The position numbers and the translations under genes are program-made. From positions 1,922,001 through 1,986,000 of the forward strand of contig NZ_CP136759.1 in assembly GCF_032931615.1 (NCBI RefSeq): a stretch of 64,000 nucleotides of DNA, written 5' to 3'. Source of the stretch: Palleronia sp. LCG004 (GTDB taxonomy: Bacteria; Pseudomonadota; Alphaproteobacteria; Rhodobacterales; Rhodobacteraceae). Positions 55,420 to 64,000 of this stretch are shown piece by piece; position 1 is the first letter of the stretch, and every line of letters starts with the position of its first letter. The notes beneath the pieces were generated by a model that was not told the origin of the DNA, did not search any database, and saw only the letters and a program-made list of their open reading frames with translations.

Positions 55420-56286
55420 TCAGTCGTCTCCCAGCTCGGTCATCATGGTCTGGCGCAAGGTACGCGCGCTTTCTTCGGCAAGGCGCGCGGTCGGTCGTTC
55501 GGAATCGCGGAAATCCACCAGCGTCACGTCGCGCGCCAGAAGGTCCTGCGCCTCGTCGAGGGCGAGGATCTGTTCGAGCGCCGCGACCGGTTCCCTTTCG
55601 GGAAGAAGCAGACGCTGATCGCGGTCGAGCACTATCGTCCAGCGCCGCTCGCCCATGCGGACGAGGCCGCGCATCCGGTCCTCGAGCGGCGCGGCCGCGG
55701 CGATCAGGGCGAGCGCCTCGGGCACCACCTTGTCGGCCCCGCGTCCGGAGACGAGCGGCAGATCCCCGCGATCGAGTCTGCGGGTCAGGGCCGCCGTCTT
55801 GCGCCCCTGGTCGTCGAGCAGGTCGAGCCCGCCGGAATGACGCCAGACGATCGCCGGCACGCGTTCGGCCACCTGAAGATGCAGGACGCCGCCGGACTTG
55901 ATCACGAGATCCGCACGTTCCACCGCGTCGAGGGCCGCGACGCGGGCCTGGAGCGCCGGCAGGTCGAGATCGAAGGAACTGGTCGGAAGCTTCAGCGGCA
56001 GAAGCTCGCGGATCTCGGCCTCGATCTTGGGGGTGGCCCCGTCGACCGCGAGGAGCTTGACCATGAACTCGTCGCGCTGCTGGATCTCGGATTTGACCTC
56101 CTGCCACCAGGTCGCCATCGCCTCGCGCCGTTCGACATCGCTGAACGACAATCCGATGACGAGCGCGATCGAGGAGAGCGGCAGACCGAAGACGAAGGCA
56201 CGGCGGACACTGGGCGTCAGGGCAAGCCGCTGGAGCCTGTAGGAGAGGCGCGAGGGCGCCGGATCGCGACGCGGTGCATTGCTCAT
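55420..56286 (-). CDS. ftsQ: Cell division protein FtsQ
   Basis: A 288-residue inner-membrane divisome protein. A basic N-terminal tail (about 1-30) leads to one transmembrane helix (FVFGLPLSSIALVIGLSF), a POTRA-like domain and the FtsQ beta domain (VPAIVWRHSGGLDLLDDQGR). It links cytoplasmic and periplasmic division proteins. The start is fixed by ATGA overlap with the ddl stop. Sequence conservation is modest, as usual for FtsQ, so synteny adds much to the call. Confidence 0.93.
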   Translation of the reverse strand: MSNAPRRDPAPSRLSYRLQRLALTPSVRRAFVFGLPLSSIALVIGLSFSDVERREAMATWWQEVKSEIQQRDEFMVKLLAVDGATPKIEAEIRELLPLKLPTSSFDLDLPALQARVAALDAVERADLVIKSGGVLHLQVAERVPAIVWRHSGGLDLLDDQGRKTAALTRRLDRGDLPLVSGRGADKVVPEALALIAAAAPLEDRMRGLVRMGERRWTIVLDRDQRLLLPEREPVAALEQILALDEAQDLLARDVTLVDFRDSERPTARLAEESARTLRQTMMTELGDD

Positions 56287-57224
56287 CGCTGGCACGACGC
56301 GTCTTCGACGATCCAGCGGCAGAACGCGCCGAACTCGATCCCCGCATGGCGGGCCTGCTCGGGGGCGAGCGAGGTGGGCGTCATGCCGGGCTGGGTGTTG
56401 AGCTCGAGCACGACCAGACCGTCGAGGCCGCGGCTCTCGTCCCAGCGGAAATCGGTGCGCGAGATCCCCCTGCAGCCGAGAACCTCGTGCGCCTTCAGGG
56501 CGTGATCGAGACAGGCCGCATAGATCTCTGTCGGGATCTCGGCCGGAATGACGTGACGCGACCCGCCATCGACGTATTTCGCGTCGTAATCGTACCAACC
56601 GTCGGTCAGGATGTCGGTGACGCCCAGCGCGCGCGCCTCGCCCTGAGGACCCGCACCCATCACGGTCGTGGTCAGCTCGCGGCCGGGCGCGAAACGCTCG
56701 ACCATCACCGTCTCGGGCATGTCGGGCGCAAGATCGGGCGGACCGTCGGCACCGTCACGGACAAGATAGACGCCGACGCTCGACCCTTCGTTGTAGGGCT
56801 TTACCACATAGGGCGGGTCCATGACGTGCCCGCCGCGAACGTGGCGCGACAATGCCAGCATCGACGGCAGCACGGGAAGGCCCGCCTTGCGGAGCGCGTC
56901 CTTCGTCCGCTCCTTGTCCATCGCGAGGGCCGAGGAGAGGACGCCGGAATGAGTGTAGGGAAGGCCGAGCCATTCGAGGAGGCCCTGGACGCAACCATCC
57001 TCGCCCCATCGACCGTGGAGCGCGTTGAAGACCACGTCCGGCGCGATGTCGGACAGCACGATCGGGAGATCGGGTCCCGCATCGACCTCGACCACGTCGT
57101 ATCCTTCGCCCTCGAGTGCGGCGGCGCATTCGCGTCCCGACGACAGCGACACCCGGCGCTCGGCCGAGGGTCCGCCCATCAGTACCGCCACTCTGGGGGG
57201 TGTCCTGCTCGACCTGCCCGCCAT
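56283..57224 (-). CDS. ddl: D-alanine--D-alanine ligase
   Basis: A 313-residue ATP-grasp enzyme that makes D-Ala-D-Ala for MurF. Typical parts are VAVLMGGPSAERRVSLSSG, FNALHGRWGEDGCVQGLLE, LPYTHSGVLSSALAMDKE and LELNTQPGMTPTSLAPEQA. Length matches DdlB, and its place between murB and ftsQ is the classical ddlB location. The MAGRSSRTPPRVAVLMG start is slightly longer than some relatives; the start is moderately sure. Confidence 0.96.
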   Translation of the reverse strand: MAGRSSRTPPRVAVLMGGPSAERRVSLSSGRECAAALEGEGYDVVEVDAGPDLPIVLSDIAPDVVFNALHGRWGEDGCVQGLLEWLGLPYTHSGVLSSALAMDKERTKDALRKAGLPVLPSMLALSRHVRGGHVMDPPYVVKPYNEGSSVGVYLVRDGADGPPDLAPDMPETVMVERFAPGRELTTTVMGAGPQGEARALGVTDILTDGWYDYDAKYVDGGSRHVIPAEIPTEIYAACLDHALKAHEVLGCRGISRTDFRWDESRGLDGLVVLELNTQPGMTPTSLAPEQARHAGIEFGAFCRWIVEDASCQR

Positions 57225-57272
57225 TCGTGTCCCTAGGGCCCTTTGCGGACCCTCTTCGTTGTGGGGGTGTTT

Positions 57273-58217
57273 TCACCCCTGCGGATCGGTTTCTCCGACC
57301 CGCTTGATTTCCCACTCTAGACGAATCCCGCTCTTGTGAAAGACCTTTTCGCGGACTTCCTCGCCCAGAGCCTCGAGATCGGCGGCCGTGGCACCGCCGG
57401 TATTGACGAGGAAATTCGAATGCTTGGGCGACATCTGCGCGCCTCCGCGCGTGGCACCGCGCAGGCCCGCTTCGTCGATTACCTTCCAGGCCTTGAGGTC
57501 GTGGACATCGTCCTGACGACCGGTACTGCTGAAGCCCGCGGGATTGCGGAAGGTCGATCCGGCCGTCCGGTCCTTGGTCGGCTGCGTGGCATCGCGACGG
57601 GCGAGCTGATCCTCCATCAGCGCGGCGAGTGCTTCGGGGTCCCTCTCTTCGGCGCGGAACGTCGCGCGCGTCAGGACCGCCCCGTCGGGCAGGTCGCTGC
57701 TGCGATAGCCGAGGTTCAGGTCGGCCGCGGGGATCAGGACCCGCTCGCCCGAGCGGGTGACGGCCTCGACCTCGACCAGATGGTCGGCCACGTAGCGTCC
57801 GTAGCAGCCCGCATTCATCCGCACGGCCCCGCCGATCGCACCCGGGATCGTGCGCAGGAAGGTCAGGTCGCGCCCGGCCTCGGCGGCCCTTCGCGCGACA
57901 TGGGCGTCGAGCGCCGCCGCACCGGCATGGACCAGATCGCCCGCGACCTCGATCCCGTTGAACCCGCGCCCGAGCCGGATGACGACGCCCCTGAGCCCAC
58001 CGTCGCGGACGATGAGGTTCGACCCGACGCCCATTGGAAAGACGGGAATTCCGTCCGGAAGCCCCGCCAGGAAATCGGCCAGGTCCTCCGGGTCGGCGGG
58101 CTGGAACAGGATCTCGGCCGGTCCGCCGACACGCAGCCAGGTGACGTCCGCCAGAGGAAAGTCCGGCGTGATCCGGCCGCGCACCTGCGGCAGGTCGTCG
58201 AGCGCGATCCTGTCCAT
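57273..58217 (-). CDS. murB: UDP-N-acetylenolpyruvoylglucosamine reductase
   Basis: A 314-residue FAD enzyme that reduces UDP-GlcNAc-enolpyruvate to UDP-MurNAc with NADPH. Visible parts are [48 protein letters not shown] and the catalytic Ser/Glu regions [11 protein letters not shown] and [12 protein letters not shown]. It lacks the insertion of E. coli type I and fits the shorter type II. It lies 13 bases after murC and 48 bases before ddl on the same strand. Confidence 0.97.
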   Translation of the reverse strand: MDRIALDDLPQVRGRITPDFPLADVTWLRVGGPAEILFQPADPEDLADFLAGLPDGIPVFPMGVGSNLIVRDGGLRGVVIRLGRGFNGIEVAGDLVHAGAAALDAHVARRAAEAGRDLTFLRTIPGAIGGAVRMNAGCYGRYVADHLVEVEAVTRSGERVLIPAADLNLGYRSSDLPDGAVLTRATFRAEERDPEALAALMEDQLARRDATQPTKDRTAGSTFRNPAGFSSTGRQDDVHDLKAWKVIDEAGLRGATRGGAQMSPKHSNFLVNTGGATAADLEALGEEVREKVFHKSGIRLEWEIKRVGETDPQG

Positions 58218-58230
58218 GCCGCCCCCGGCC

Positions 58231-59664
58231 CTAGCCTTCGAGGCGTGCGGGCAGGTTGTTCGCCCATGTGCTGATCGTGCCCGCCCCGAGGCAGACGACC
58301 ATGTCACCCTCGCGCGCCTGTTCGCGCACCAGCCGTTCGAGATCGTCCTCGGAATGGATGGCGCGGGCATGGCGATGGCCGTGACGGATGAGGCCCGTCA
58401 CCAGATCGTCGCGGCTCGCCCCCTCGATCGGATCCTCGCCGGCACCGTAGACATCGGCGATGGCCACGACATCGGCATCGTTGAAGCAGCCGCAGAACTC
58501 CTCGAAAAGCGAACTCAGACGCGAATAGCGATGCGGCTGGTGCACGGCGATCACGCGGCCCTTGCTCGCCTGTCGCGCGGCCTTGAGAACGGCGGCGATC
58601 TCCACCGGATGATGGCCGTAATCGTCGATTATCGCGATGCCGTTCGGGGTGCCGACCTTCGTGAAGCGCCGGTTCACGCCGCCGAACTTGGCGAGGGCGG
58701 AGCGGATCTCCTCCGGCTCCATCCCGAGATGACGCGCGACCGCCACGGCCGAAAGCGCGTTCGACACGTTGTGGTCGCCCGGCATCGGCAGGGTGCAGCC
58801 TTCGATCACCGTGCCTTCGTCCTGCAACGCGATATCGAAGCAGGCCGAGCCCGCATCGTACGTCAGGTTGATCGCCCGGACGTCAGCCTGCGCGTTGAAG
58901 CCGAAGGTCACCACGCGGCGATCACTGATGCGGCCGACCAGCGACTGCACTTCGGAATGGTCGGTGCAGCAGACGGCAAGGCCATAGAACGGAATGTTCG
59001 ACACGAAATCCAGGAACCCCTGTCGAAGCCGGTCGAAATCGCCCCAATGCTCCATGTGCTCGGGGTCGATATTGGTGACGATGGCGATCGTCGCGGGAAG
59101 CCGGTTGAAGGTGCCGTCGCTCTCGTCCGCCTCGACGACCATCCATTCGCCGCCGCCCATCCGGGCGTTCGAGCCATAGGCGTGGATGATGCCGCCGTTG
59201 ATGACGGTCGGGTCGATCCCCCCCTCGTCGAGGACGGCTGCGACCATCGTGGTGGTGGTGGTCTTGCCGTGCGTGCCTGCGACCGCGATGTTGGAGCGGA
59301 GGCGCATGAGCTCGGCCAGCATCTCGGCCCGGCGCACGACCGGCAATCCACGCGCGCGCGCGGCGTCGAGCTCGGGATTGCCCGGTTTGATCGCCGAGGA
59401 GATCACCACGACCTCGACCCCCTCGAGATTCTCGGCCCGCTGGCCCTCAAAGATCGTGGCCCCGAGACCCGCGAGCCGCTCGGTGATCTTCGAGGCTTTC
59501 GCATCCGACCCCTGGACCTTGTAGCCATGGCTCAGCAGCACCTCGGCAATGCCCGACATGCCGATGCCGCCGATCCCCACGAAGTGGATCGGTCCCATCT
59601 GGGTCGGCAGCTTGGTCGGTCGCGGGGTCATGGCATATCCCGGCTCGATGGTTTCGTGTTTCAT
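58231..59664 (-). CDS. murC: UDP-N-acetylmuramate--L-alanine ligase
   Basis: A 477-residue Mur ligase that adds L-Ala to UDP-MurNAc. The N-terminal motif is [19 protein letters not shown], the P-loop is [16 protein letters not shown], and [13 protein letters not shown] and [12 protein letters not shown] follow in family order. Two starts are possible: 59664 or [17 protein letters not shown] at 59631. The second agrees better with relatives in sequence, but AAAAGGCAGAG before the first supports it. It is 14 bases after murG. Confidence 0.97.
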   Translation of the reverse strand: MKHETIEPGYAMTPRPTKLPTQMGPIHFVGIGGIGMSGIAEVLLSHGYKVQGSDAKASKITERLAGLGATIFEGQRAENLEGVEVVVISSAIKPGNPELDAARARGLPVVRRAEMLAELMRLRSNIAVAGTHGKTTTTTMVAAVLDEGGIDPTVINGGIIHAYGSNARMGGGEWMVVEADESDGTFNRLPATIAIVTNIDPEHMEHWGDFDRLRQGFLDFVSNIPFYGLAVCCTDHSEVQSLVGRISDRRVVTFGFNAQADVRAINLTYDAGSACFDIALQDEGTVIEGCTLPMPGDHNVSNALSAVAVARHLGMEPEEIRSALAKFGGVNRRFTKVGTPNGIAIIDDYGHHPVEIAAVLKAARQASKGRVIAVHQPHRYSRLSSLFEEFCGCFNDADVVAIADVYGAGEDPIEGASRDDLVTGLIRHGHRHARAIHSEDDLERLVREQAREGDMVVCLGAGTISTWANNLPARLEG

Positions 59665-59678
59665 CTCTGCTCTGCCTT

Positions 59679-60782
59679 TTATCTTGTTCTCTTGTCCAGA
59701 CCGGCCAGCGCAATGGCCAGATCCGCCAGATCGCCCGCCGCGTCGGGCCGTCCGACGCGGAGCGCACCCGAGGCCATCTGCTGGGCCGCGTCCGGCTGGC
59801 TCAGGATCATCTCGAGTGACGATGCGAGGGAGGCGACGCTCAACTGCGATTCGGGAATGACGATCGCCGCGTCGGCCTCGGAAAGACCGCGGGCATTCGC
59901 GCTCTGGTGATCGCCCGCCGCGGCCGCGAAGGGGATCAGGATGGACGGCCTGCCGATCACGGCGATATCGGCCACGGAACTCGCCCCGGAGCGCGAGACG
60001 ATCAGCTGCGCCTCGCTCATCCGGCGGGCGATGTCGTCGAAGAACGGCGCGACCTCGGCCGATATGCCGTTCGCGTCGTAGAACTCGCGCACCCGTGCCT
60101 CGTCCTCGCCGCGGGCCTGATGGGCCACCCGGACATTCGCGCGAAGAGGTTCGGGAAGGGTCGCGACGGCCTCGGGCACGATGTCCGACAGGATCCGCGC
60201 GCCCTGACTGCCGCCGATGACGAGCAGCGACATGGGATAATCGCCCGGCGCGATATAGGCCGATCCGTTGAGCTTCAGGACGCTTTCGCGCACCGGATTG
60301 CCGGTAAAGACCACCTCGGTTCCCTCGGGCAGTTCGGTCGGCCAGACACCGCAGGCAACGACGTTCACGCGTGTCGCGAAGAGCTGGTTGACCCGACCCG
60401 GAACGCCGTTCTGTTCATGGATCATCCGCGGCAGCCGCAGCATGGTCGCCGCGGCGAGCGCGGGGATCGACGGGTAGCCGCCGAAACCCACGACGATGGC
60501 CGGAGGATCGCGCCGCATGGCGAGGGCCGCCCGCGCCACGCCGCCACCGATGCGGAACGGTACCGCCATCTTGGCAAGCGTTCCGCCGCGCGCGAAAGTG
60601 GCCGAGGAGACCTGTTCGATCTCGACCGCCTCGGGAAATCCGCCTGCGTAGCGAGCGCCACGCGCGTCGGTCGAGAGCTTCACCCGCCAGCCACGGTCGA
60701 GCAGCGTCTCGGCCAGGGCCTGCGCGGGGAACATGTGTCCGCCGGTGCCGCCGGCCGCGAGAATGGCGAGCGGTGCGCTCAA
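59679..60782 (-). CDS. murG: UDP-N-acetylglucosamine--lipid I transferase MurG
   Basis: A 367-residue peripheral membrane glycosyltransferase that makes lipid II. It opens with the donor/acceptor loop [19 protein letters not shown] and has [46 protein letters not shown] and [24 protein letters not shown] in order. The start is TTG at 60782, overlapping the ftsW stop as TTGA, with GGGGGG just before it. This suggests reduced and coupled translation. Confidence 0.97.
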   Translation of the reverse strand: MSAPLAILAAGGTGGHMFPAQALAETLLDRGWRVKLSTDARGARYAGGFPEAVEIEQVSSATFARGGTLAKMAVPFRIGGGVARAALAMRRDPPAIVVGFGGYPSIPALAAATMLRLPRMIHEQNGVPGRVNQLFATRVNVVACGVWPTELPEGTEVVFTGNPVRESVLKLNGSAYIAPGDYPMSLLVIGGSQGARILSDIVPEAVATLPEPLRANVRVAHQARGEDEARVREFYDANGISAEVAPFFDDIARRMSEAQLIVSRSGASSVADIAVIGRPSILIPFAAAAGDHQSANARGLSEADAAIVIPESQLSVASLASSLEMILSQPDAAQQMASGALRVGRPDAAGDLADLAIALAGLDKRTR

Positions 60783-61948
60783 ATCGCCCCCCGGCGCGTC
60801 AGGATGTCCCCGATCTCGCCCTGCGGTCTCGTGCGTGTGAAGGCAAGGAGCATCCCGACCGCGATTCCGCCCGCGATGAGCGATGAGCCGCCATAGCTCA
60901 CAAAGGGCAGCGTCATGCCCTTGGCGGGCAGCAGCCGGACGGCGACGCCCATGTTGATCATCGCCTGGACGCCGAACGTGCAGGCGAGGCCCGTGCCGGC
61001 CAGCCGGATGAACGGGTCGCGTTCCCGCATCAGCCGGATGAGCGAGCGCACCACGATGAAGCCGTAGAGCGCGATGATCAACAGGACGAGCATCAGGCCG
61101 TATTCCTCGGCCGCGACCGCGATGATGAAGTCGGTATGCGCGTCAGGCAGCGATTGCTTGACCTGCCCCTCGCCGATGCCCACGCCGAAGAAGCCGCCCT
61201 GCTGGATCGCGTTCGTGGCGTAGCCCAGCTGCGTCGTCGGATCGAGATCGGGCGAGAGGAAGCCGTCGATGCGGCGCGCGAAATGCTCGGAATTCGAATA
61301 GGCGAATGTGCCCGCCGCGGCGACGATCCCCGCCAGGATCATCAGCAGCGTGATGGGCGCGCCCGCGACGAAGTACATGACGCCCCAGGAGAACAGCACC
61401 AGCGCCGCCTGGCCGAAATCGGGCTGCATCGCCAGAAGAAACACGATGAGCACCGTCAGGACGAAGCTGTAGGTCCTGCCCGGCGGGCCGCCCAGATGCT
61501 GGCTGGCCGAGATCATCCATGCCGCAACAACCACGAAGCCCGGCTTGAGGAACTCGCTCGGCTGGACCGAGGCGAAACCCAGCGAATACCACCGGACCGC
61601 CCCCTTGCCGAAATCCGTGCCGAGGAACGGCAGCCCCGCGAGGGCCACGAAGGCGACCGCGAAGCCGATCACCGCAAGCCTTCGGACCAGCGTCGGCGAC
61701 ATCATCGTCGTGACCAGCATGGCGATCAGGGCGAGACCGCCGAAGACCGCCTGACGCTGGACGTAGTGGAACGGCTCGAACCCGTTGCGGGCGGCCAGCG
61801 GCGGAGAGGAAGCGAGGCCCAGCAGGAGGCCGATCGCGCAGAGCAGCAGCACGCAACTGAGCGACCACTTGTCGAGCGTGCTCCACCATCTGGGAAGAAT
61901 GGGATCGCCCCGTTCAACGGGGATCGCGCCATAGACCATTTCAGTCAT
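60779..61948 (-). CDS. ftsW: Peptidoglycan glycosyltransferase FtsW
   Basis: A 389-residue SEDS protein with about ten membrane helices that polymerises septal peptidoglycan. Characteristic parts are [53 protein letters not shown] and [21 protein letters not shown]. The [11 protein letters not shown] start at 61948 is typical in Rhodobacterales. It is divergent from an HI0933-type flavoprotein, so the ftsW-murG-murC-murB-ddl-ftsQ-ftsA run must be read from a promoter in the 125-base gap. Confidence 0.97.
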   Translation of the reverse strand: MTEMVYGAIPVERGDPILPRWWSTLDKWSLSCVLLLCAIGLLLGLASSPPLAARNGFEPFHYVQRQAVFGGLALIAMLVTTMMSPTLVRRLAVIGFAVAFVALAGLPFLGTDFGKGAVRWYSLGFASVQPSEFLKPGFVVVAAWMISASQHLGGPPGRTYSFVLTVLIVFLLAMQPDFGQAALVLFSWGVMYFVAGAPITLLMILAGIVAAAGTFAYSNSEHFARRIDGFLSPDLDPTTQLGYATNAIQQGGFFGVGIGEGQVKQSLPDAHTDFIIAVAAEEYGLMLVLLIIALYGFIVVRSLIRLMRERDPFIRLAGTGLACTFGVQAMINMGVAVRLLPAKGMTLPFVSYGGSSLIAGGIAVGMLLAFTRTRPQGEIGDILTRRGAI

Positions 61949-62073
61949 GGATAAACACCGCCACTTGCCTCGAACGCCCGTTTTCCGGGTCTGTCGCCCA
62001 ATAGACACGAAATGCCGCGTCGATCCACCCCCGGATGGGCCTTGCGCGGGGATCCGCCGCGTGCTTTCCCGCG

Positions 62074-63294
62074 ATGATGACCCGATCGACACGATATCGG
62101 ACCCTGATCCTCGGTGCCGGGGCGGCGGGAATGATGTGCGCGGCACAGTCCGGGCCGGGAACGCTCGTCGTCGATCACGCCAAGGCCCCGGGCGAAAAGA
62201 TCCGTATTTCCGGCGGCGGTCGCTGCAACTTCACGAATACCGGCTGCGACCCGGAGGCGTTTCTGTCGGAGAACCCGCATTTCGCCAAGAGCGCGCTCAG
62301 CCGCTATACGCAGTGGGATTTCCTCGACCTCGTCCAGCGTCACGGCATCGCCTGGCACGAGAAGACGCTCGGGCAACTCTTCTGCGACGGATCGGCCAAG
62401 GAGATCATCGCGATGCTGCGGTCCGAGATGGACCGCGCGGGTGCCGCGCTCTGGCTCCGGACGGAAATCGGCGACGTGTCGCGTGACGGAGACCGATTCT
62501 CGGTCGCACTTACCCGCGAGGGAGAGACGCATCGCATCACCTGCGAGCATCTCGTGATCGCGACGGGCGGCCTCTCGATCCCCAAGATGGGGGCGAGCGG
62601 CATCGGCTACCGGCTGGCCCGGCAGTTCGGGCTCGGGATCGTGCCGACGCGTCCGGGCCTCGTTCCGCTCACCTTCTCGGGCGCGCCGCTGGACCGGCTT
62701 CGCGCGCTGTCGGGCGTCGCGCTTCCCGCCCGGATCCATGCCGATGGTCCGGCCTTCGACGAGGCGCTGCTCTTCACCCATCGCGGGCTTTCCGGCCCCG
62801 CCATCCTACAGGCCTCGAGCTACTGGGCCGAGGGGCGCGCGGTGTCGGTCGACCTCGATCCGGGCGGGGCCGTCCTGCCGGCCCTGAAGGAGGCGCGGTC
62901 GAGCGCTGGCCGCAAGTCACCCGGCACGATCTTGTCGCGGCACCTGCCCGCCCGTCTCGCCACGGCCCTCCTCGACGAGGTCGAGTTGCCGCGCACGATC
63001 GGCGATTGCGCCGATGCGGATCTCGAACGGCTCGAGGACCGCGTCCGTCGCTGGACCATCGCGCCCGCCGGGACCGAAGGGTACCGCACGGCCGAGGTGA
63101 CGCTCGGCGGCATCGATACCGCCGCGCTCGACAGCAAGACGATGGCAGCGCGCGCATGCCCAAGCCTTTTCGCGATTGGCGAGGCGGTGGATGTCACCGG
63201 CTGGCTGGGCGGCTACAATTTCCAGTGGGCCTGGTCGTCGGGCTGGGCCGCCGGTCGGGCGATCTCGGCCCTCAAATCCCCGGAAGCGATCTGA
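62074..63294 (+). CDS. HI0933/YhiN-type NAD(P)/FAD-dependent oxidoreductase
   Basis: A 406-residue flavoprotein. The FAD-binding motif is [20 protein letters not shown] near residue 9. Family marks are [32 protein letters not shown], and a C-terminal [26 protein letters not shown]. The HI0933 family has no agreed substrate. The start may be either ATG at 62074 or 62077. It runs against the cluster and overlaps the murD stop by 23 bases, splitting murD from ftsW. Confidence 0.9.
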   Translation: MMTRSTRYRTLILGAGAAGMMCAAQSGPGTLVVDHAKAPGEKIRISGGGRCNFTNTGCDPEAFLSENPHFAKSALSRYTQWDFLDLVQRHGIAWHEKTLGQLFCDGSAKEIIAMLRSEMDRAGAALWLRTEIGDVSRDGDRFSVALTREGETHRITCEHLVIATGGLSIPKMGASGIGYRLARQFGLGIVPTRPGLVPLTFSGAPLDRLRALSGVALPARIHADGPAFDEALLFTHRGLSGPAILQASSYWAEGRAVSVDLDPGGAVLPALKEARSSAGRKSPGTILSRHLPARLATALLDEVELPRTIGDCADADLERLEDRVRRWTIAPAGTEGYRTAEVTLGGIDTAALDSKTMAARACPSLFAIGEAVDVTGWLGGYNFQWAWSSGWAAGRAISALKSPEAI

Positions 63295-64000
63295 CCAGAC
63301 GCACGAAGTGCTCTCCGCGCTTCTCGAAATCGGAATATTGATCGAAACTGGCCGCTGCAGGTGCCAGCAGCACGACTTCGCCGGGCTCGGCCTCGGCGGC
63401 GGCGCGTTCGACCGCATGCTCCATCGTGTCGCAGATCTCGACCGGGATATCGGTAAGCTGTACCGCGAAGTCACGCGCCGAATGACCGATGAGATAGGCC
63501 TTCGATACCGATCCGAGGCTCTGCTGCAATCCCGCGAGCCCGCCGTCCTTGCCGAGGCCCCCCGCGATCCAGCGGATCCGCTGGAACGCCGACAGGGCCT
63601 TGGCCGCCGCATCGACATTGGTGGCCTTGCTGTCGTTGACGAAGCGCACGCCCTCGCGTTCGGCCACGAACTGGCTGCGATGCGGCAGACCCGCAAAGGA
63701 TCTGAGCGCCTCCTCGATGGCCCGCGGTGCCATGCCGAGCGTCCGTGCGACGGCATAGGCCGCGCAGGCATTCTGGTGATTGTGGACGCCCGGAAGGCCC
63801 GCGATATCGCGCAGGTCGATCGAGGCCACCTGACGCGACTTGCGCCGCTCGGACAGGAACCCCTTGCGCGCCGTGACGGACCATCCCGGCCCCGAAAGCT
63901 TCCGCGCGACCGAGATCTCGATCACCCGGTCGTCCGCGCGTGCCTCCGACAGCTGCCCCGCGAGATAGAGTCCCTCGATCTCGTCCACGCCGATCACCGC
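63272..64000 (-). CDS. murD: UDP-N-acetylmuramoylalanine--D-glutamate ligase, C-terminal part (5' end outside window)
   Basis: The C-terminal 242 residues of a Mur ligase that adds D-Glu to UDP-MurNAc-L-Ala. Visible family parts are [53 protein letters not shown] and the final [24 protein letters not shown]. The ATP-binding N-terminal half lies beyond base 64000. The 3' end overlaps the convergent flavoprotein gene. Confidence 0.96.
   Translation of the reverse strand, partial: AVIGVDEIEGLYLAGQLSEARADDRVIEISVARKLSGPGWSVTARKGFLSERRKSRQVASIDLRDIAGLPGVHNHQNACAAYAVARTLGMAPRAIEEALRSFAGLPHRSQFVAEREGVRFVNDSKATNVDAAAKALSAFQRIRWIAGGLGKDGGLAGLQQSLGSVSKAYLIGHSARDFAVQLTDIPVEICDTMEHAVERAAAEAEPGEVVLLAPAAASFDQYSDFEKRGEHFVRLVRSLPGI

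Overview
The window is GC-rich, densely packed bacterial chromosome. Gene content points to an alphaproteobacterium, most likely Rhodobacterales/Rhodobacteraceae. The evidence is gene neighbourhood, not a database match: a GapR (DUF2312) nucleoid protein, an NDUFA12-like complex I protein next to a DUF2155 protein behind accB-accC-aat, a lone FliM/FliN protein, cobaltochelatase cobS/cobT near bolA and a J-domain protein, and the division tail murD...ftsW-murG-murC-murB-ddl-ftsQ-ftsA-ftsZ-lpxC-bamD-recN. No tRNA, rRNA, CRISPR array, transposase, integrase or phage gene was seen. It reads as core chromosome.

Layout. 1-4969: one tightly overlapping plus-strand unit for a caa3-type haem-copper oxidase (end of subunit II with a fused cytochrome c, fused subunits I+III, a small membrane protein, a CtaG-like assembly protein, a membrane-anchored triheme cytochrome c). 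4974-10719: gapR, a small membrane protein, a DUF442 phosphatase-like protein, an orphan FliM/FliN protein, acs, a conserved hypothetical, a DUF1989 protein and a small exported protein. 10922-14849: accB-accC-aat meeting DUF2155-NDUFA12-RidA head-on. 14897-20329: clpX, clpP, then glpD-glpK. 20330-20744 is the only gene-free stretch over 300 bases. 20745-28662: pntA-pntB, an M23 peptidase, a class I amidotransferase, a GlcG-like protein, malate synthase G and two very small genes. 28764-36834: pepN, a PfpI-like protein, an acyltransferase, two tandem lysozyme-like lytic transglycosylases, gatB, a 53-residue lipoprotein and a DUF4177 protein. 36831-43961: bolA, a J-domain protein, Tat-exported msrB with an ECF sigma/anti-sigma pair, then cobS and cobT separated by a PRC-barrel protein on the other strand. 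43990-48441: a three-domain aminopeptidase P, DUF427, a CLC channel and an NTF2-like protein. 48485-64000: recN, bamD, lpxC and the division/cell-wall cluster, all minus strand, interrupted only by a plus-strand HI0933-type flavoprotein between ftsW and murD.

How the genes work together. The oxidase unit carries its own electron-transfer and assembly proteins. acs and accBC feed and use acetyl-CoA, malate synthase G draws on acetyl-CoA and glyoxylate, glpK-glpD brings glycerol into central metabolism, and pntAB balances NADH and NADPH. The right end couples peptidoglycan precursor synthesis (MurB, C, D, G, Ddl), septal synthesis (FtsW, FtsQ), the Z-ring (FtsA, FtsZ) and outer-membrane building (LpxC, BamD). 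Translational coupling by 4-base overlaps (ATGA, GTGA, TTGA) is common.

I do not see a clear new multi-gene defence, mobile or biosynthetic system. The most interesting leads are small: an oxidase subunit I without the usual K-channel lysine, a possible two-way RNA switch in front of accB, a lytic transglycosylase with no canonical start codon, paired GANTC sites over the ftsZ start, and an unexplained intergenic block between glpK and pntB.
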